NCBI GenBank assembly: GCA_020072965.1
Contig: JAIQFY010000005.1
Span: 186,001-250,000 of the forward strand
Origin: Terriglobia bacterium
GTDB taxonomy: Bacteria > Acidobacteriota > Terriglobia > JAIQFV01
Direction: 5' to 3'
Length of the DNA stretch: 64,000 bases
Below, piece by piece: positions 29,553 through 37,924 of the stretch. Below the pieces are notes generated by a model. The model was not told the DNA's origin. It ran no database searches and was given only the letters and a program-made list of their open reading frames with translations. How positions within the stretch are numbered: position 1 is the first letter of the stretch; every line of letters begins with the position of its first letter. Both the position numbers and the translations under genes were made by a program.

Positions 29553-32500
29553 TCAGAACGTGAACTTTACTGCAAGCTGGACCTGCAACGGATCGCCCAC
29601 GCCCTGTCGCAAGAACCCGTCAAAGTTGAACAGACCGGGGGTAACCAGCGGGTTGACATTGTTGACGTTGTTGAAGGTATTAAACATCTCGAGGATCGGT
29701 GTCACCGCAAACCGTTCCTTGAATTTAAACGGACGCTCCAGTCGCCAGTCGAGCGTGAAGAACGCATTGTCCTTGCGCAGGTGATTGCGGCCGCAATCCA
29801 CCCCGTTGACGAAACGGGTGAGCGAATTATTGTCACTGCAAGCCGACCCCGTTCCTGTCCCCGCCGGGTTGTCGGTGATGGGTTGGCCAGAATGGGCCTG
29901 TATCCGAAAAGTGCCCTGAAAGCCCTTAGGCAGTTCGCCGTACATATAAAAATTAAACTTGTGGCGTTGCTCGCGGTCCGAAGGGCTGTACTCCGCCGCC
30001 AGGTTGTGGAAATCGGCGTAGCGGAACGTGAAGGGGTCACGCTCGTTGGAATCGTCGTCGTAATCTCTGGAGTACGAGTAGTTTGCTTCCATCTGATAAC
30101 GCTGACTGAACCGCTTGCGGAGCCCAAACGTGATCCCCCGATAAAGCGATTTTGCAGAGCTGACCGTGTCGGTGATTTGACCCAGATTCGTGAAGGGTAT
30201 TGGGCCCGAGTAAGTCACAGTGTCAGCATTTTGGGGAATGATGGAAACTGGGCCGACGTTGGGGTTGACAAAGCGGGTGAGGTGAACACCCTTTGACCAA
30301 GTGAAGTCTACATACGCCGCCAGGGCTGGCATCAACTCCTGCTCGAACGCGAAGTTGGCGGTATAGATTCTCGGATTCGCGTAGTCCTTGCTGAAAACGG
30401 TCACGCCGGGCGTTCCGGGAAAGGTTCCCGGCGGAATAACCGGGGCGACCACGACGCCTGGATACGTGGGGGGATTACCGCCTGCCGTATTGAAGCCGGT
30501 GCCCGCCACGATATTTTGGAGTTGGACTCCATTGGTCGTTATGGGCCCCACCTGGGTCAGCATGTTCTGATTTCCGTTGTAAATGCCCCAGCTAGCCCTC
30601 AGCACGGACTTGCTGTTGTTGAAGAGATCCCAGGCGATTCCAACGCGCGGCTGGAACATTTTCTTCTGGCTGGGCAGCGTGCCATCCGAAGGGAATCTCG
30701 GATCGCTCAAATTGACCCCATAAGCCGTCTGTGATCCAGGGATGACCGGCTCAGCAAGTATCTGAGCTTCCCATCGCAGGCCGTAGTTTAAGGTAAAGCC
30801 GGGCCGAATCTGCCATTTGTCCTGAATGAACAGGGCATAATTCTGGTTGGTCTGATCGGCCTTTCCAGCAGCATCCGTGGTTGGGCCGCTCGGGGAGGCG
30901 TTCTGCAAGTAGAGGAGCAGTGGCCCACCCGTGGGGGTGGAGCCGGCGGGGCATGTTCCGGTCGGACCGACAAACGCACCGTTGGAACATTCCACGGCCG
31001 TCGGTCCGAAACCCGCTCCCAGCGACGCGGGGGAGGCGTAATGGAGGAAGCCGGTCACGCTGTCGAAGATATAGCGACCCGTGAAGAATCCACGGAATAC
31101 CTGGACATTCCGGCTGTGCAGCCATTCGCCCCCAAACTTGATATTGTGCTTCCCGGAAACAATGGACAAGTTATCCCGGATGTCGGTCCGGTAAAATAGC
31201 TCATCGACATTGGGCTCCAGGAAAAAAGGCTGCCCAAATCGAAAGGTCGTGGCGAACCCCATGGCCGTGTCCGGAACGGCAGAGGGTACTGCATTGCGTG
31301 GGCGATTTTCGCGCGAATAGCCGAAATGGAATTCATTCAGCTTGTTCTGTGAAAGCGTCGTAAACAAACTCGCGTTGACGGTCTGGATCTTGGACGGCCC
31401 TTCGATGCCGTTGGCGGAATTTCCGTACGTGGGGACATCGAAGGTCTGGTTGGTGTTCTTGGAATAGTCGAAGTTGTAGGAAAGGGAGAACTGGTTCGAA
31501 GGGTTGATGGTCCAGTCCAGCTTTCCCAGAGCATTTGAGTTCCGAATGGGATGTGAGATCGGATTGCCTTCGGCCTGGCTGAATCTATTCTGATAGAAAT
31601 TAATGAGCGCCACACGCTGGCAGTCGGTGTTGCTGTTGATCAGGGCATCATTAATCCCGACGATCGGTGCAGCCACCGGGCATGGGGTGGTGCCAATGGG
31701 CTGGCTCAAATTCGCCCGCGTCAGGTCCTCGAAAATCTGCTCGAAGGCGCCGAAGAAGAAGACCTTGTCCTTCTTGATGGGCCCGCCGATGGTGCCGCCA
31801 AACTGTTCGCGCTTGAAACCATCCAGCCCTTTGCCATCGGAGGTGTCCGCCGTCAATGCTTCTAAACGTTGAAAATAAAATAGGCTTCCATGGAACTGGT
31901 TGCCTCCGGACTTGGTGATGACATTGACGACGCCTCCCGCAGTCCGTCCGAATTCCGCGTTGGCGCCAGATGCCACCACCTGGAATTCCTTAACGGCCTC
32001 GAGCGTGATGTCAATCGCGGCGCGCTGGCCTCCCAACTGCTCTCCAAAAAAGCCGTTGTTATAGTCGGTTCCATCTAAACTGATGTTATTAAAAATCCCG
32101 CGCTGACCGTTGAAGTTGATCTCATCGCCGTCCGGGCCCTGAACGATGCTGACGCCCGGCGTCAAGGTCAGAAGATCCTCAAACTTTCTCCCCAGGACCG
32201 GCGTCTTCTCCACCGAAAGCTCGTTCAAGGTGCTGGCGGAGACCGTCTCTGAGCTTTCAATCGTGGGCGTCGCAGTCACGGTGATACGCTCCTCTCGTTG
32301 TGAAACCTTCATAGCCAGGTCGAGCGTAATCGTTTGACCCACCGTGAGACTGATACTTTCCTGCACCAGGGTGGCGAATCCCTGTTTCGATACCGTCAGG
32401 GAATATCGGCCCGACGGCAACTGCAGGAACACATAACGGCCATCACTGTCGGTCACATTCGTCCGGGTCAGGTTGGTGTTCAGGTTCTTGATTTCAACAT

Positions 32501-32669
32501 TTGTTCCCGGCACAACGGCCCCGGAGGGATCCGTCACCGTTCCCTGGATGTTCCCCGTCGTGATGGATGACTGAGCATACAGGCCAGATGTAACTGCCAG
32601 AGTGATCAACAAACAATAGATGCTGCCTCTAAGCCATGCCGACATGGCGTGTGACAAGGTGTTGCGCAT
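29553..32669 (-). CDS. TonB-dependent receptor with carboxypeptidase-regulatory domain
   Basis: The 1038-residue outer-membrane protein has a signal peptide (about 1-33, ending GLYAQ), an N-terminal carboxypeptidase-regulatory-like beta domain (about 38-120: NIQGTVTDPSGAVVPGTNVEI, DGRYVFLQLPSGRYSLTV), a plug (about 140-260: NGQRGIFNNISLDGTDYN, EFGRTAGGVVNVITKSG) and a large barrel ending in a terminal Phe (LAVKFTF), as outer-membrane proteins do. This Oar-like architecture is greatly expanded in Acidobacteriota, where it is thought to import oligosaccharides or peptides; the ligand here is unknown. GGAGG lies 5 bases before the ATG. Confidence 0.92.
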   Translation of the reverse strand: MRNTLSHAMSAWLRGSIYCLLITLAVTSGLYAQSSITTGNIQGTVTDPSGAVVPGTNVEIKNLNTNLTRTNVTDSDGRYVFLQLPSGRYSLTVSKQGFATLVQESISLTVGQTITLDLAMKVSQREERITVTATPTIESSETVSASTLNELSVEKTPVLGRKFEDLLTLTPGVSIVQGPDGDEINFNGQRGIFNNISLDGTDYNNGFFGEQLGGQRAAIDITLEAVKEFQVVASGANAEFGRTAGGVVNVITKSGGNQFHGSLFYFQRLEALTADTSDGKGLDGFKREQFGGTIGGPIKKDKVFFFGAFEQIFEDLTRANLSQPIGTTPCPVAAPIVGINDALINSNTDCQRVALINFYQNRFSQAEGNPISHPIRNSNALGKLDWTINPSNQFSLSYNFDYSKNTNQTFDVPTYGNSANGIEGPSKIQTVNASLFTTLSQNKLNEFHFGYSRENRPRNAVPSAVPDTAMGFATTFRFGQPFFLEPNVDELFYRTDIRDNLSIVSGKHNIKFGGEWLHSRNVQVFRGFFTGRYIFDSVTGFLHYASPASLGAGFGPTAVECSNGAFVGPTGTCPAGSTPTGGPLLLYLQNASPSGPTTDAAGKADQTNQNYALFIQDKWQIRPGFTLNYGLRWEAQILAEPVIPGSQTAYGVNLSDPRFPSDGTLPSQKKMFQPRVGIAWDLFNNSKSVLRASWGIYNGNQNMLTQVGPITTNGVQLQNIVAGTGFNTAGGNPPTYPGVVVAPVIPPGTFPGTPGVTVFSKDYANPRIYTANFAFEQELMPALAAYVDFTWSKGVHLTRFVNPNVGPVSIIPQNADTVTYSGPIPFTNLGQITDTVSSAKSLYRGITFGLRKRFSQRYQMEANYSYSRDYDDDSNERDPFTFRYADFHNLAAEYSPSDREQRHKFNFYMYGELPKGFQGTFRIQAHSGQPITDNPAGTGTGSACSDNNSLTRFVNGVDCGRNHLRKDNAFFTLDWRLERPFKFKERFAVTPILEMFNTFNNVNNVNPLVTPGLFNFDGFLRQGVGDPLQVQLAVKFTF

Positions 32670-33144
32670 GGTTTCCTCCCCAAGGTTGTACTTTCAATTT
32701 TTAGTTCTTGAAATGGAGCATCGCTCGGTGCCTGCCTCGCAGGGTCAAAAAGTTTTCCGCGCGCAGAGATAAGAGAAGGGCTGAGATCGACCTGCTTACG
32801 CCGTCCAAGGTTCAGTGAACAGGTTATGTCGTTAAAACAAACGTCCGTACGGTTCAGATTATGGCCTGCATGCCACATCCCCTCACAAGTTCAATCTGTA
32901 AGCGAAAGAAGCCGCCTCCGTGAGTTATTGGACGATCCGATTGGAAATAGCTGGTTTTCGGAATATTTATATGCCAAGACAGGAAAAAATTCAAGCAATC
33001 AAATGAATAAAAAATCTGCTGGCCGACCGGAAAATCTTTCGCTTGGACGAGAGGAAATTTCAAGGCGGGGAAGGCGGATTAGGTATGAAAATTGCTGTGT
33101 TCGGAGGGCGGGGTTCGGGCTGGGGCGAGGACGTGGTTCGAACC
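32670..33144. other. Intergenic region upstream of the TonB receptor gene
   Basis: About 475 bases without a supported gene. The promoter of the receptor gene must lie here but no convincing -35/-10 pair was found. A 125-codon plus frame (32826-33203) has no family resemblance and runs through the terminator at 33145-33178. Confidence 0.45.
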
Positions 33145-33178
33145 AAAAATGGGTCGATCCGCGAGGGAGGATCGACCC
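33145..33178 (-). terminator. Rho-independent terminator of the D/R/K-rich protein gene
   Basis: On the minus strand GGGTCGATCC-TCCCTCGC-GGATCGACCC (33178-33151) is followed by ATTTTT. The stem nearly matches that of the terminator at 29450-29483 (one base pair differs). Confidence 0.8.
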
Positions 33179-33204
33179 GGAGTGTGTAACTGTGGGGGAA
33201 TAAA

Positions 33205-33525
33205 TCAGTGTCCATGCCGATCTTGACGCAGGTCCTTGCGATCATGATAGAGGTCTCTTCGGTCGGCTTTGATATCCGCCTTGCTGTCCCCCTGCCTGAT
33301 ATCCTGCTTCAGGTCCTTCCTGTCTGACCTGATATCCTTTCTGTCGTTATAGACATCGTGGCGGTCGTGTTTGAGGTCGCGCGCATCGTGACGTATGTCG
33401 CGCCTGTCCTGTTTAATGTCGGAACTGCCGGTTGGGCCCGTGGTTTGCGCCCAGGCTCCAATCGAAAGCAAACCAACCAGGGCGCCTCCTGTCAAGATAC
33501 GCCTAATGATTTTGCTAGGGTTCAT
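33205..33525 (-). CDS. Small secreted protein with Asp/Arg/Lys-rich repeats
   Basis: The 106-residue protein has a clean signal peptide (about 1-26, ending GAWAQ) and a mature part made almost only of charged, helical repeats: DIKQDRRDIRHDARDLKHD, RHDVYNDRKDIRSDRKDL, then KADRRDLYHDRKDLRQDRH. The unit is roughly (R/K)-D-hydrophobic-x-x-D-R, about 7 residues, so a long charged helix or coiled coil is likely. AAGGAG precedes the ATG and a terminator follows, so it is a monocistronic gene. Similar repeat proteins occur in environmental bacteria, but I know of no function. Confidence 0.8.
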   Translation of the reverse strand: MNPSKIIRRILTGGALVGLLSIGAWAQTTGPTGSSDIKQDRRDIRHDARDLKHDRHDVYNDRKDIRSDRKDLKQDIRQGDSKADIKADRRDLYHDRKDLRQDRHGH

Positions 33526-33780
33526 ATTCGGCTCTCCTTGTTGTTGAGATTCTTACTAGCCTTCATCCTTTTAAACAGGCTGGTTGCCGAAAGGTTTAAT
33601 GAAGCAGGAAGGAAATCATCGATCGACATTATCGGAGGTGAGGTTTGATCGGGGAGTTGTTGAATACTGGGGGAGTTCTGATCATCTACCGCGCCGGGTG
33701 GCCCCGAGGTTTGTTTCCGCAATCCGAAATCAGCAATCCGCAAAGGTGGCGGGACCCGCACTGAATTTCTTGATGGGGTT

Positions 33781-36381
33781 CTAAACGACCCGCAGCACCA
33801 CCAGGGTCATATCATCATGCTGATCGGCTCCTGCCGAAAACCGGTCGGCCTCCTGAATGAGCTGGTCGATGATTTCAGTGGCCCGCAACTGAGCACACTG
33901 ATGAATCGCGTCTATCAACCGTTCCTCCCCCCACTCCTCCTCCCGGGGGTTCATGGCTTCGCTGATACCGTCTGTAAATGCCACCAACAAATCACCTGGA
34001 CTCAAGGGCACAACCCCCTGCCGGTACTCCATGTTTTGGATCAAACCGATCACGGAGCCTCCGATTTCCAGACGGATCACATCGCCTTCGGACCGCGTTG
34101 TGCGGAAGAGCATGGGAGCGTTGTGTCCGGCATTCACGTAGGTCAGTGTTCGGGTGGTGGGGTCATACTGTGCGAAAAAAAATGTGGCATAGCGATTAGT
34201 GGGGGAGGCATCGAAGACGAGGCGGTTGACATTGGAGATTATTGTGGACAGGCTCATCGACCCCGCCATGGTTTGTCCGCGCAGGGAGGCCTGGAGGCTG
34301 GCCATGAGTAACGCAGCCGGAATCCCTTTTCCAGAGACATCCCCGATCGCGATGCCAAGGTTCCGGTCCGACAGGGGAAGAAAGTCATAATAATCGCCGC
34401 CTACTTCCAGGGCCGGCCGGCATTTGCCTGCGTAATCGAGACCGGGAATCTCAGGAAAATTCTGCGGAAACAGGCGCTCCTGAACCTCTCGTGCGATTTC
34501 CAGTTCGCGGTTCATCTTTTCGCGCCGGGCAATTTCAGCTGCTACCGTGGCAGTTAGATGGCTGTTTTCCAGCGCCAGGCCGGTCTGCGCTGCCACCGAC
34601 TTCAACAGGCGGAGGTCGGAGTTGGAGTACGGCTCTTCCGAGAGCTTCGGTCCGAGTGTCATGAACCCGAGCAGATTCTCTTTCACTGCCAGGGGTAAAA
34701 GGAGTTGTGCCTTCAAATCCTCCAGCTGTTTTCGCTCCCCCGAAGGAATGAATTCCCGGTTGACCCATGAGTCGGGGTCCTCGAGATAGACTCGCAGAGG
34801 CTCCCGTGTTCGACGCAGATATTCGACCGCCCCAGCACTTTCAGGAAATGAAACGGGAGGTGAATCGCCGAAGCCCAGGGCGTAAGCGGGTGCGTAAATC
34901 CCTCCCGCTCTCAGCAGCACGGCGACCCGGAGTACATGCAGCGTGTCCGCGATGCTTTTCGATACGGTCTCAATCAGTGGCCCGGTCTCCACCAACGAAC
35001 GCACATTCTCGCCCAAATCGGTGAGAACCTTTTCGGCGTTGTATGCCTCGCGGAAGAACCGACGGTCCGTCCAGGCGCGGAGGCGATCGGCAAGGCGCCG
35101 CATCAGAAAGATGACAAGGATCCCGATGGCAATTTTTGTGATCTTCTGTGACCGGTTCGTCAGGGGGTCGGACGCCAGGGTCACCGACACCAGGATGACC
35201 ACGAAGCTCGCGAAAACCTGGAGAACAAGAATGCCCCGAGTGGCAAGAGCGTATTGCAGCCCCTGGCGGACTACGACCCGAACGTCCAGTGCTCGATGCA
35301 CGACGATCACATACGCCAGGGTGACCGGAAATAAAAAAAGGAGAAGGATCGAGGGGACCGTGACCCACGGGGAAAAGCCGGTAAAGGGATTTCTGTGTGA
35401 AACCAGTCCGGCCACGAGAAGGATGAAGACCGGCCCCAGGCTGATGCTTGCACCCCAGCGGAACAAGGCCAGGCGGCGGCGAGCATCCGCTGTAGAAGCG
35501 ACCCCGCCTTTGTAGCCGAGACTAAAAAAGAAGACACTGATGGCGATCGAGGTCAAAATGAACGGACCTGCTCCCAGATGCTCATAGAACCGATTGACTC
35601 CGGAAACCGCGGCGATGTTTTCAGAGGCTCCCACATCGATAACGGCCCGGGCCAGGGAGTTGGCAGCGAGCGGGACGATCAAAAACCACTTGATCCACGG
35701 GTGCCTCTCTTCAAACGGGAGCGCTTGCGGAAAATAGATTCCGAACAACATCATCCAGAGCGGCCAGCTGGTAGCCCATACGGTGTGATAAACGATGGCC
35801 CCTTCGCGCATCCCGTCTCCCCACCCGAGGATATTTCGTCCGGCGGAGAAACTCGTCATCTGGCTGAAGCTCACGAGTAATGCCACCAGAAGCCAGGCCA
35901 GGGGGTCCCGCGGCCTCACCGCAACCACTCCGAAACCGAGCAGCAGGCAAAGCAAGGGAGTGGCCACGTCGATCAAGAGGCTCATCGACCAGGCCCCAAT
36001 GTTCATCGGGGTTTTGGTGTTCGGGCCAAGGACGATCCTCGCAGTGCGCCTTCCGGACGAGTTCTGGAACTCGACCGTCATCACATCCCCGGCAGATGAC
36101 TGCTGAAGCACCCTCTGTAACTCGGCTTCACCGGTGAACGCGCGTCCATTGATGGCCAGGAGGCGATCGCCTACCTCTAGTCCAGCCTGCATCGACTCCG
36201 GCCGTACGCTCGCCACAAAGGAACTCCCGGGCGCCAGCTCGAAGGGGTTGGACACTCTCTCCATCCTGCCGAAGAGAGATAGCAGGGTGTCCCAACTGTT
36301 GCGCGTTTGATAGGAGAGGGCAACGAGGATTAACAGGACGAGGCCGGCATACTGCAAGCGGTGGCTGGATTTCCGTTCCAT
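33781..36381 (-). CDS. Membrane PDZ-GAF-SpoIIE protein phosphatase
   Basis: The 866-residue signalling protein has, in order: a membrane anchor (about 10-25), a PDZ domain in the periplasm (about 50-118, MQAGLEVGDRLLAINGRAFTG), about eight membrane helices (120-425), a GAF domain (about 455-610) and a C-terminal SpoIIE/RsbU PP2C-like phosphatase (from about 620: EIAREVQERLFPQNFPEIPG, EVGGDYYDFL, IAIGDVSGKGIPAALLMA, VAFTDGISEAMN, DQHDDMTLVVLRV). The metal-binding aspartates are in place. RsbU-type phosphatases usually activate an anti-anti-sigma partner; no such gene is adjacent. No ribosome binding site is obvious. Confidence 0.9.
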   Translation of the reverse strand: MERKSSHRLQYAGLVLLILVALSYQTRNSWDTLLSLFGRMERVSNPFELAPGSSFVASVRPESMQAGLEVGDRLLAINGRAFTGEAELQRVLQQSSAGDVMTVEFQNSSGRRTARIVLGPNTKTPMNIGAWSMSLLIDVATPLLCLLLGFGVVAVRPRDPLAWLLVALLVSFSQMTSFSAGRNILGWGDGMREGAIVYHTVWATSWPLWMMLFGIYFPQALPFEERHPWIKWFLIVPLAANSLARAVIDVGASENIAAVSGVNRFYEHLGAGPFILTSIAISVFFFSLGYKGGVASTADARRRLALFRWGASISLGPVFILLVAGLVSHRNPFTGFSPWVTVPSILLLFLFPVTLAYVIVVHRALDVRVVVRQGLQYALATRGILVLQVFASFVVILVSVTLASDPLTNRSQKITKIAIGILVIFLMRRLADRLRAWTDRRFFREAYNAEKVLTDLGENVRSLVETGPLIETVSKSIADTLHVLRVAVLLRAGGIYAPAYALGFGDSPPVSFPESAGAVEYLRRTREPLRVYLEDPDSWVNREFIPSGERKQLEDLKAQLLLPLAVKENLLGFMTLGPKLSEEPYSNSDLRLLKSVAAQTGLALENSHLTATVAAEIARREKMNRELEIAREVQERLFPQNFPEIPGLDYAGKCRPALEVGGDYYDFLPLSDRNLGIAIGDVSGKGIPAALLMASLQASLRGQTMAGSMSLSTIISNVNRLVFDASPTNRYATFFFAQYDPTTRTLTYVNAGHNAPMLFRTTRSEGDVIRLEIGGSVIGLIQNMEYRQGVVPLSPGDLLVAFTDGISEAMNPREEEWGEERLIDAIHQCAQLRATEIIDQLIQEADRFSAGADQHDDMTLVVLRVV

Positions 36382-36708
36382 AGACGGTTGACGTTTTCGA
36401 ATTCAACGTGAGGGATCGAGATCCCTCCCCCGCACCAGAGGTTCCGAGAACGGAAGTGCCCCCCGTGAAGATTCCCGAACTTTCCGTGTGTGTCCCCGTT
36501 ATTGACGGGCCGTGGCTGATCGACGCAGCGAAGATAGAGATTTTGAACATCCCTGTCAAATCCATTCTCGGCCCCGGTTAGCCGATATGTCGCCTGACGC
36601 TGTTTGGTGAAAGAACAAACAGGAGGCGAGGGAATAGACACCTTGTCGCTCCATACCGAAAAGGATTTCTGAAGCCCAGGGGCCTGCCCCCATCCGCGTT
36701 TACCTAAT
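36382..36708. other. Intergenic region upstream of the phosphatase gene
   Basis: No gene is seen. A short hairpin AGGGATC-GA-GATCCCT lies near 36411. The structured repeat begins at 36709. Confidence 0.4.
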
Positions 36709-36948
36709 GAGGACTGATTGTAAAGGGGGAGGGGGACGGCTTTGTCGAATCCCCCCAGCACAAGCTGGGGGAAAGTTCAAGTGCAGCCCACAAACACAGG
36801 CTCCCAAAAGAAACTATCCCCCCATCCCGCTTCGCGGGATGGGGGGGATAATGAAAACAGGATCGCTGCCGTAGGCTGTACCTGAACCATCCCCCGGCTT
36901 CCGCCGGGGGAATTATCGACCGCTCATTACTCCGGTCTTAGGTTAAGC
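36709..36948. repeat. Three-hairpin dispersed repeat, copy A
   Basis: About 240 bp nearly identical in order and sequence to 58329-58572, same orientation. It contains three stem-loops: CCCCCAGC-acaa-GCTGGGGG (36752-36771), a perfect 13-bp stem CCCCCCATCCCGC with loop TTC (36818-36846), and CCCCCGGC-ttcc-GCCGGGGG (36891-36910). The flanks show traces of inverted similarity (CCCCCAT...TTACCTAA on the left, TTAGG...ATGGGGG on the right). No reading frame is preserved between copies. Confidence 0.85.
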
Positions 36949-37040
36949 TTATGGGGGCCTGCCCTCCAGCGTCTCGATGTGGGGTGTTGGTTCCAAACCG
37001 AACTTGTATTGGGGCGGGAGTTTAGGGAACGAGTGGGATA

Positions 37041-37079
37041 TTGACAAGTATGTATAATTCATGCATATTAATATGCATG
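37041..37079 (+). promoter_or_regulatory. vapBC promoter and 20-bp palindromic operator over the start codon
   Basis: TTGACA (37041-37046) is 17 bases from CATATT (37064-37069). A perfect 20-bp palindrome, CATGCATATTAATATGCATG (37060-37079), spans this -10 box and ends with the vapB ATG (37077-37079). An alternative -10, TATAAT, lies at 37053-37058 without a -35. With the first pair transcription would start at or next to the ATG, giving a leaderless mRNA, in line with the missing ribosome binding site. Confidence 0.6.
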
Positions 37080-37274
37080 CGAACGACCTTAAACATCGAT
37101 GATAGCCTCGTGGCGCGCGCCTCGCGCCTGACGGGATTAAAGGAGAAGACCCAGCTCGTCAGGCTGGGACTGGAGGCCCTCATTGCCCGTGAAAGCAGCC
37201 GCCGCCTGGCGGCGCTTGCCGGCTCGGAAAAGAAACTTTCTCCCATTCGCCGAAGACGTCTGCGCCACACATGA
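37077..37274 (+). CDS. vapB: VapB-type antitoxin
   Basis: The 65-residue protein opens with the ribbon-helix-helix pattern MRTTLNIDDSLVARASRLTG and continues KTQLVRLGLEALIARESSRRLAALAGSE, typical of VapB partners of PIN toxins (type II antitoxins of the AbrB/RHH 'VapB family'). It binds VapC and represses the operon through the palindrome that covers its own start codon. The stop overlaps the vapC ATG by 4 bases. Confidence 0.9.
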   Translation: MRTTLNIDDSLVARASRLTGLKEKTQLVRLGLEALIARESSRRLAALAGSEKKLSPIRRRRLRHT

Positions 37275-37633
37275 TCCTCGTCGATACATCGGTTTGGGTG
37301 AGGCATCTCCGCTTTGGCGACACTCGCTTGAGCACCTTCCTCAACGACGCCGAAGTGGCCTGCCATCCCTTCATCATTGAGGAGCTGGCCTGTGGTCATC
37401 TCCATAACCGAAGCGAGATATTGTCCTTGTTGCAGAGTCTTCCTCAAGTCCCGGTGATTGATGAAGGAGAATTTCTTGAATTGGTCGAGAGGCGCCATTT
37501 GGATGGCCGGGGTATCGGGTACATCGACGTTCATCTGCTGGGCTCCGCGCTCCTGTCCGGGCTGCCGCTGTGGACGCTTGACCGGCGTCTCCATTTCATA
37601 GCACGAGAGAAGGGCTGCGGTGCTCAACGGTAG
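37271..37633 (+). CDS. vapC: VapC PIN-domain ribonuclease toxin
   Basis: The 120-residue PIN-domain protein has the acidic active-site residues in their usual places: Asp5 (MILVDTSVWV), Glu in FIIEELACG, Asp in GIGYIDVHLLGSALL and Asp in LWTLDRRL. VapC toxins cut tRNA or rRNA when freed from VapB. It overlaps vapB by ATGA. Intact, so the module is probably active. Confidence 0.93.
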   Translation: MILVDTSVWVRHLRFGDTRLSTFLNDAEVACHPFIIEELACGHLHNRSEILSLLQSLPQVPVIDEGEFLELVERRHLDGRGIGYIDVHLLGSALLSGLPLWTLDRRLHFIAREKGCGAQR

Positions 37634-37657
37634 CCGGAAACCAGCACGCTTTGCTGA

Positions 37658-37915
37658 ATTTCGAATTTTGGGTGTTGCCTCAGTGAGGCACTGCGCATCG
37701 ATCCCCCCAGATCAGTTGATCTGGATATCCAATTTTCCCGCGACTGGAAGAATATTGTGGTTTACACCGCGGAGGACGACGAAGGGAGCCATAAGAGGAT
37801 ATGGTCGTCCCAACGCTACTGTTGGTCGGACAACAACTACGAAGAGTGTGATCCCAGCCCCTCGGGTCCGCCTCCAAAGCCACGCCAGGTGGATTTGACT
37901 AAACCCGATTGGTAA
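37658..37915 (+). pseudogene. 5'-truncated gene fragment, unrecognised
   Basis: After an in-frame stop at 37655-37657 a frame of 85 codons runs to TAA at 37913-37915 without any ATG, GTG or TTG near its beginning. The encoded sequence (PPRSVDLDIQFSRDWKN, IVVYTAEDDEGSHKRIWSS, QRYCWSDNNYEECDPSPSG, PPPKPRQVDLTKPDW) has a natural protein-like composition, acidic and Trp-rich. It could be the tail of a gene truncated when vapBC arrived. No family is recognised. Confidence 0.35.
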
Positions 37916-37924
37916 TCCAGTCCT

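Noticed and set aside
33125-33150. GTGGTTCGAACC, similar to a tRNA T-arm
   Set aside because: No acceptor, D or anticodon arms can be placed around it; it is an isolated short palindrome before a terminator.
37620-37898. 92-codon plus-strand frame after vapC
   Set aside because: It overlaps the vapC end, and the alternative frame at 37658-37915 has a far more protein-like composition.
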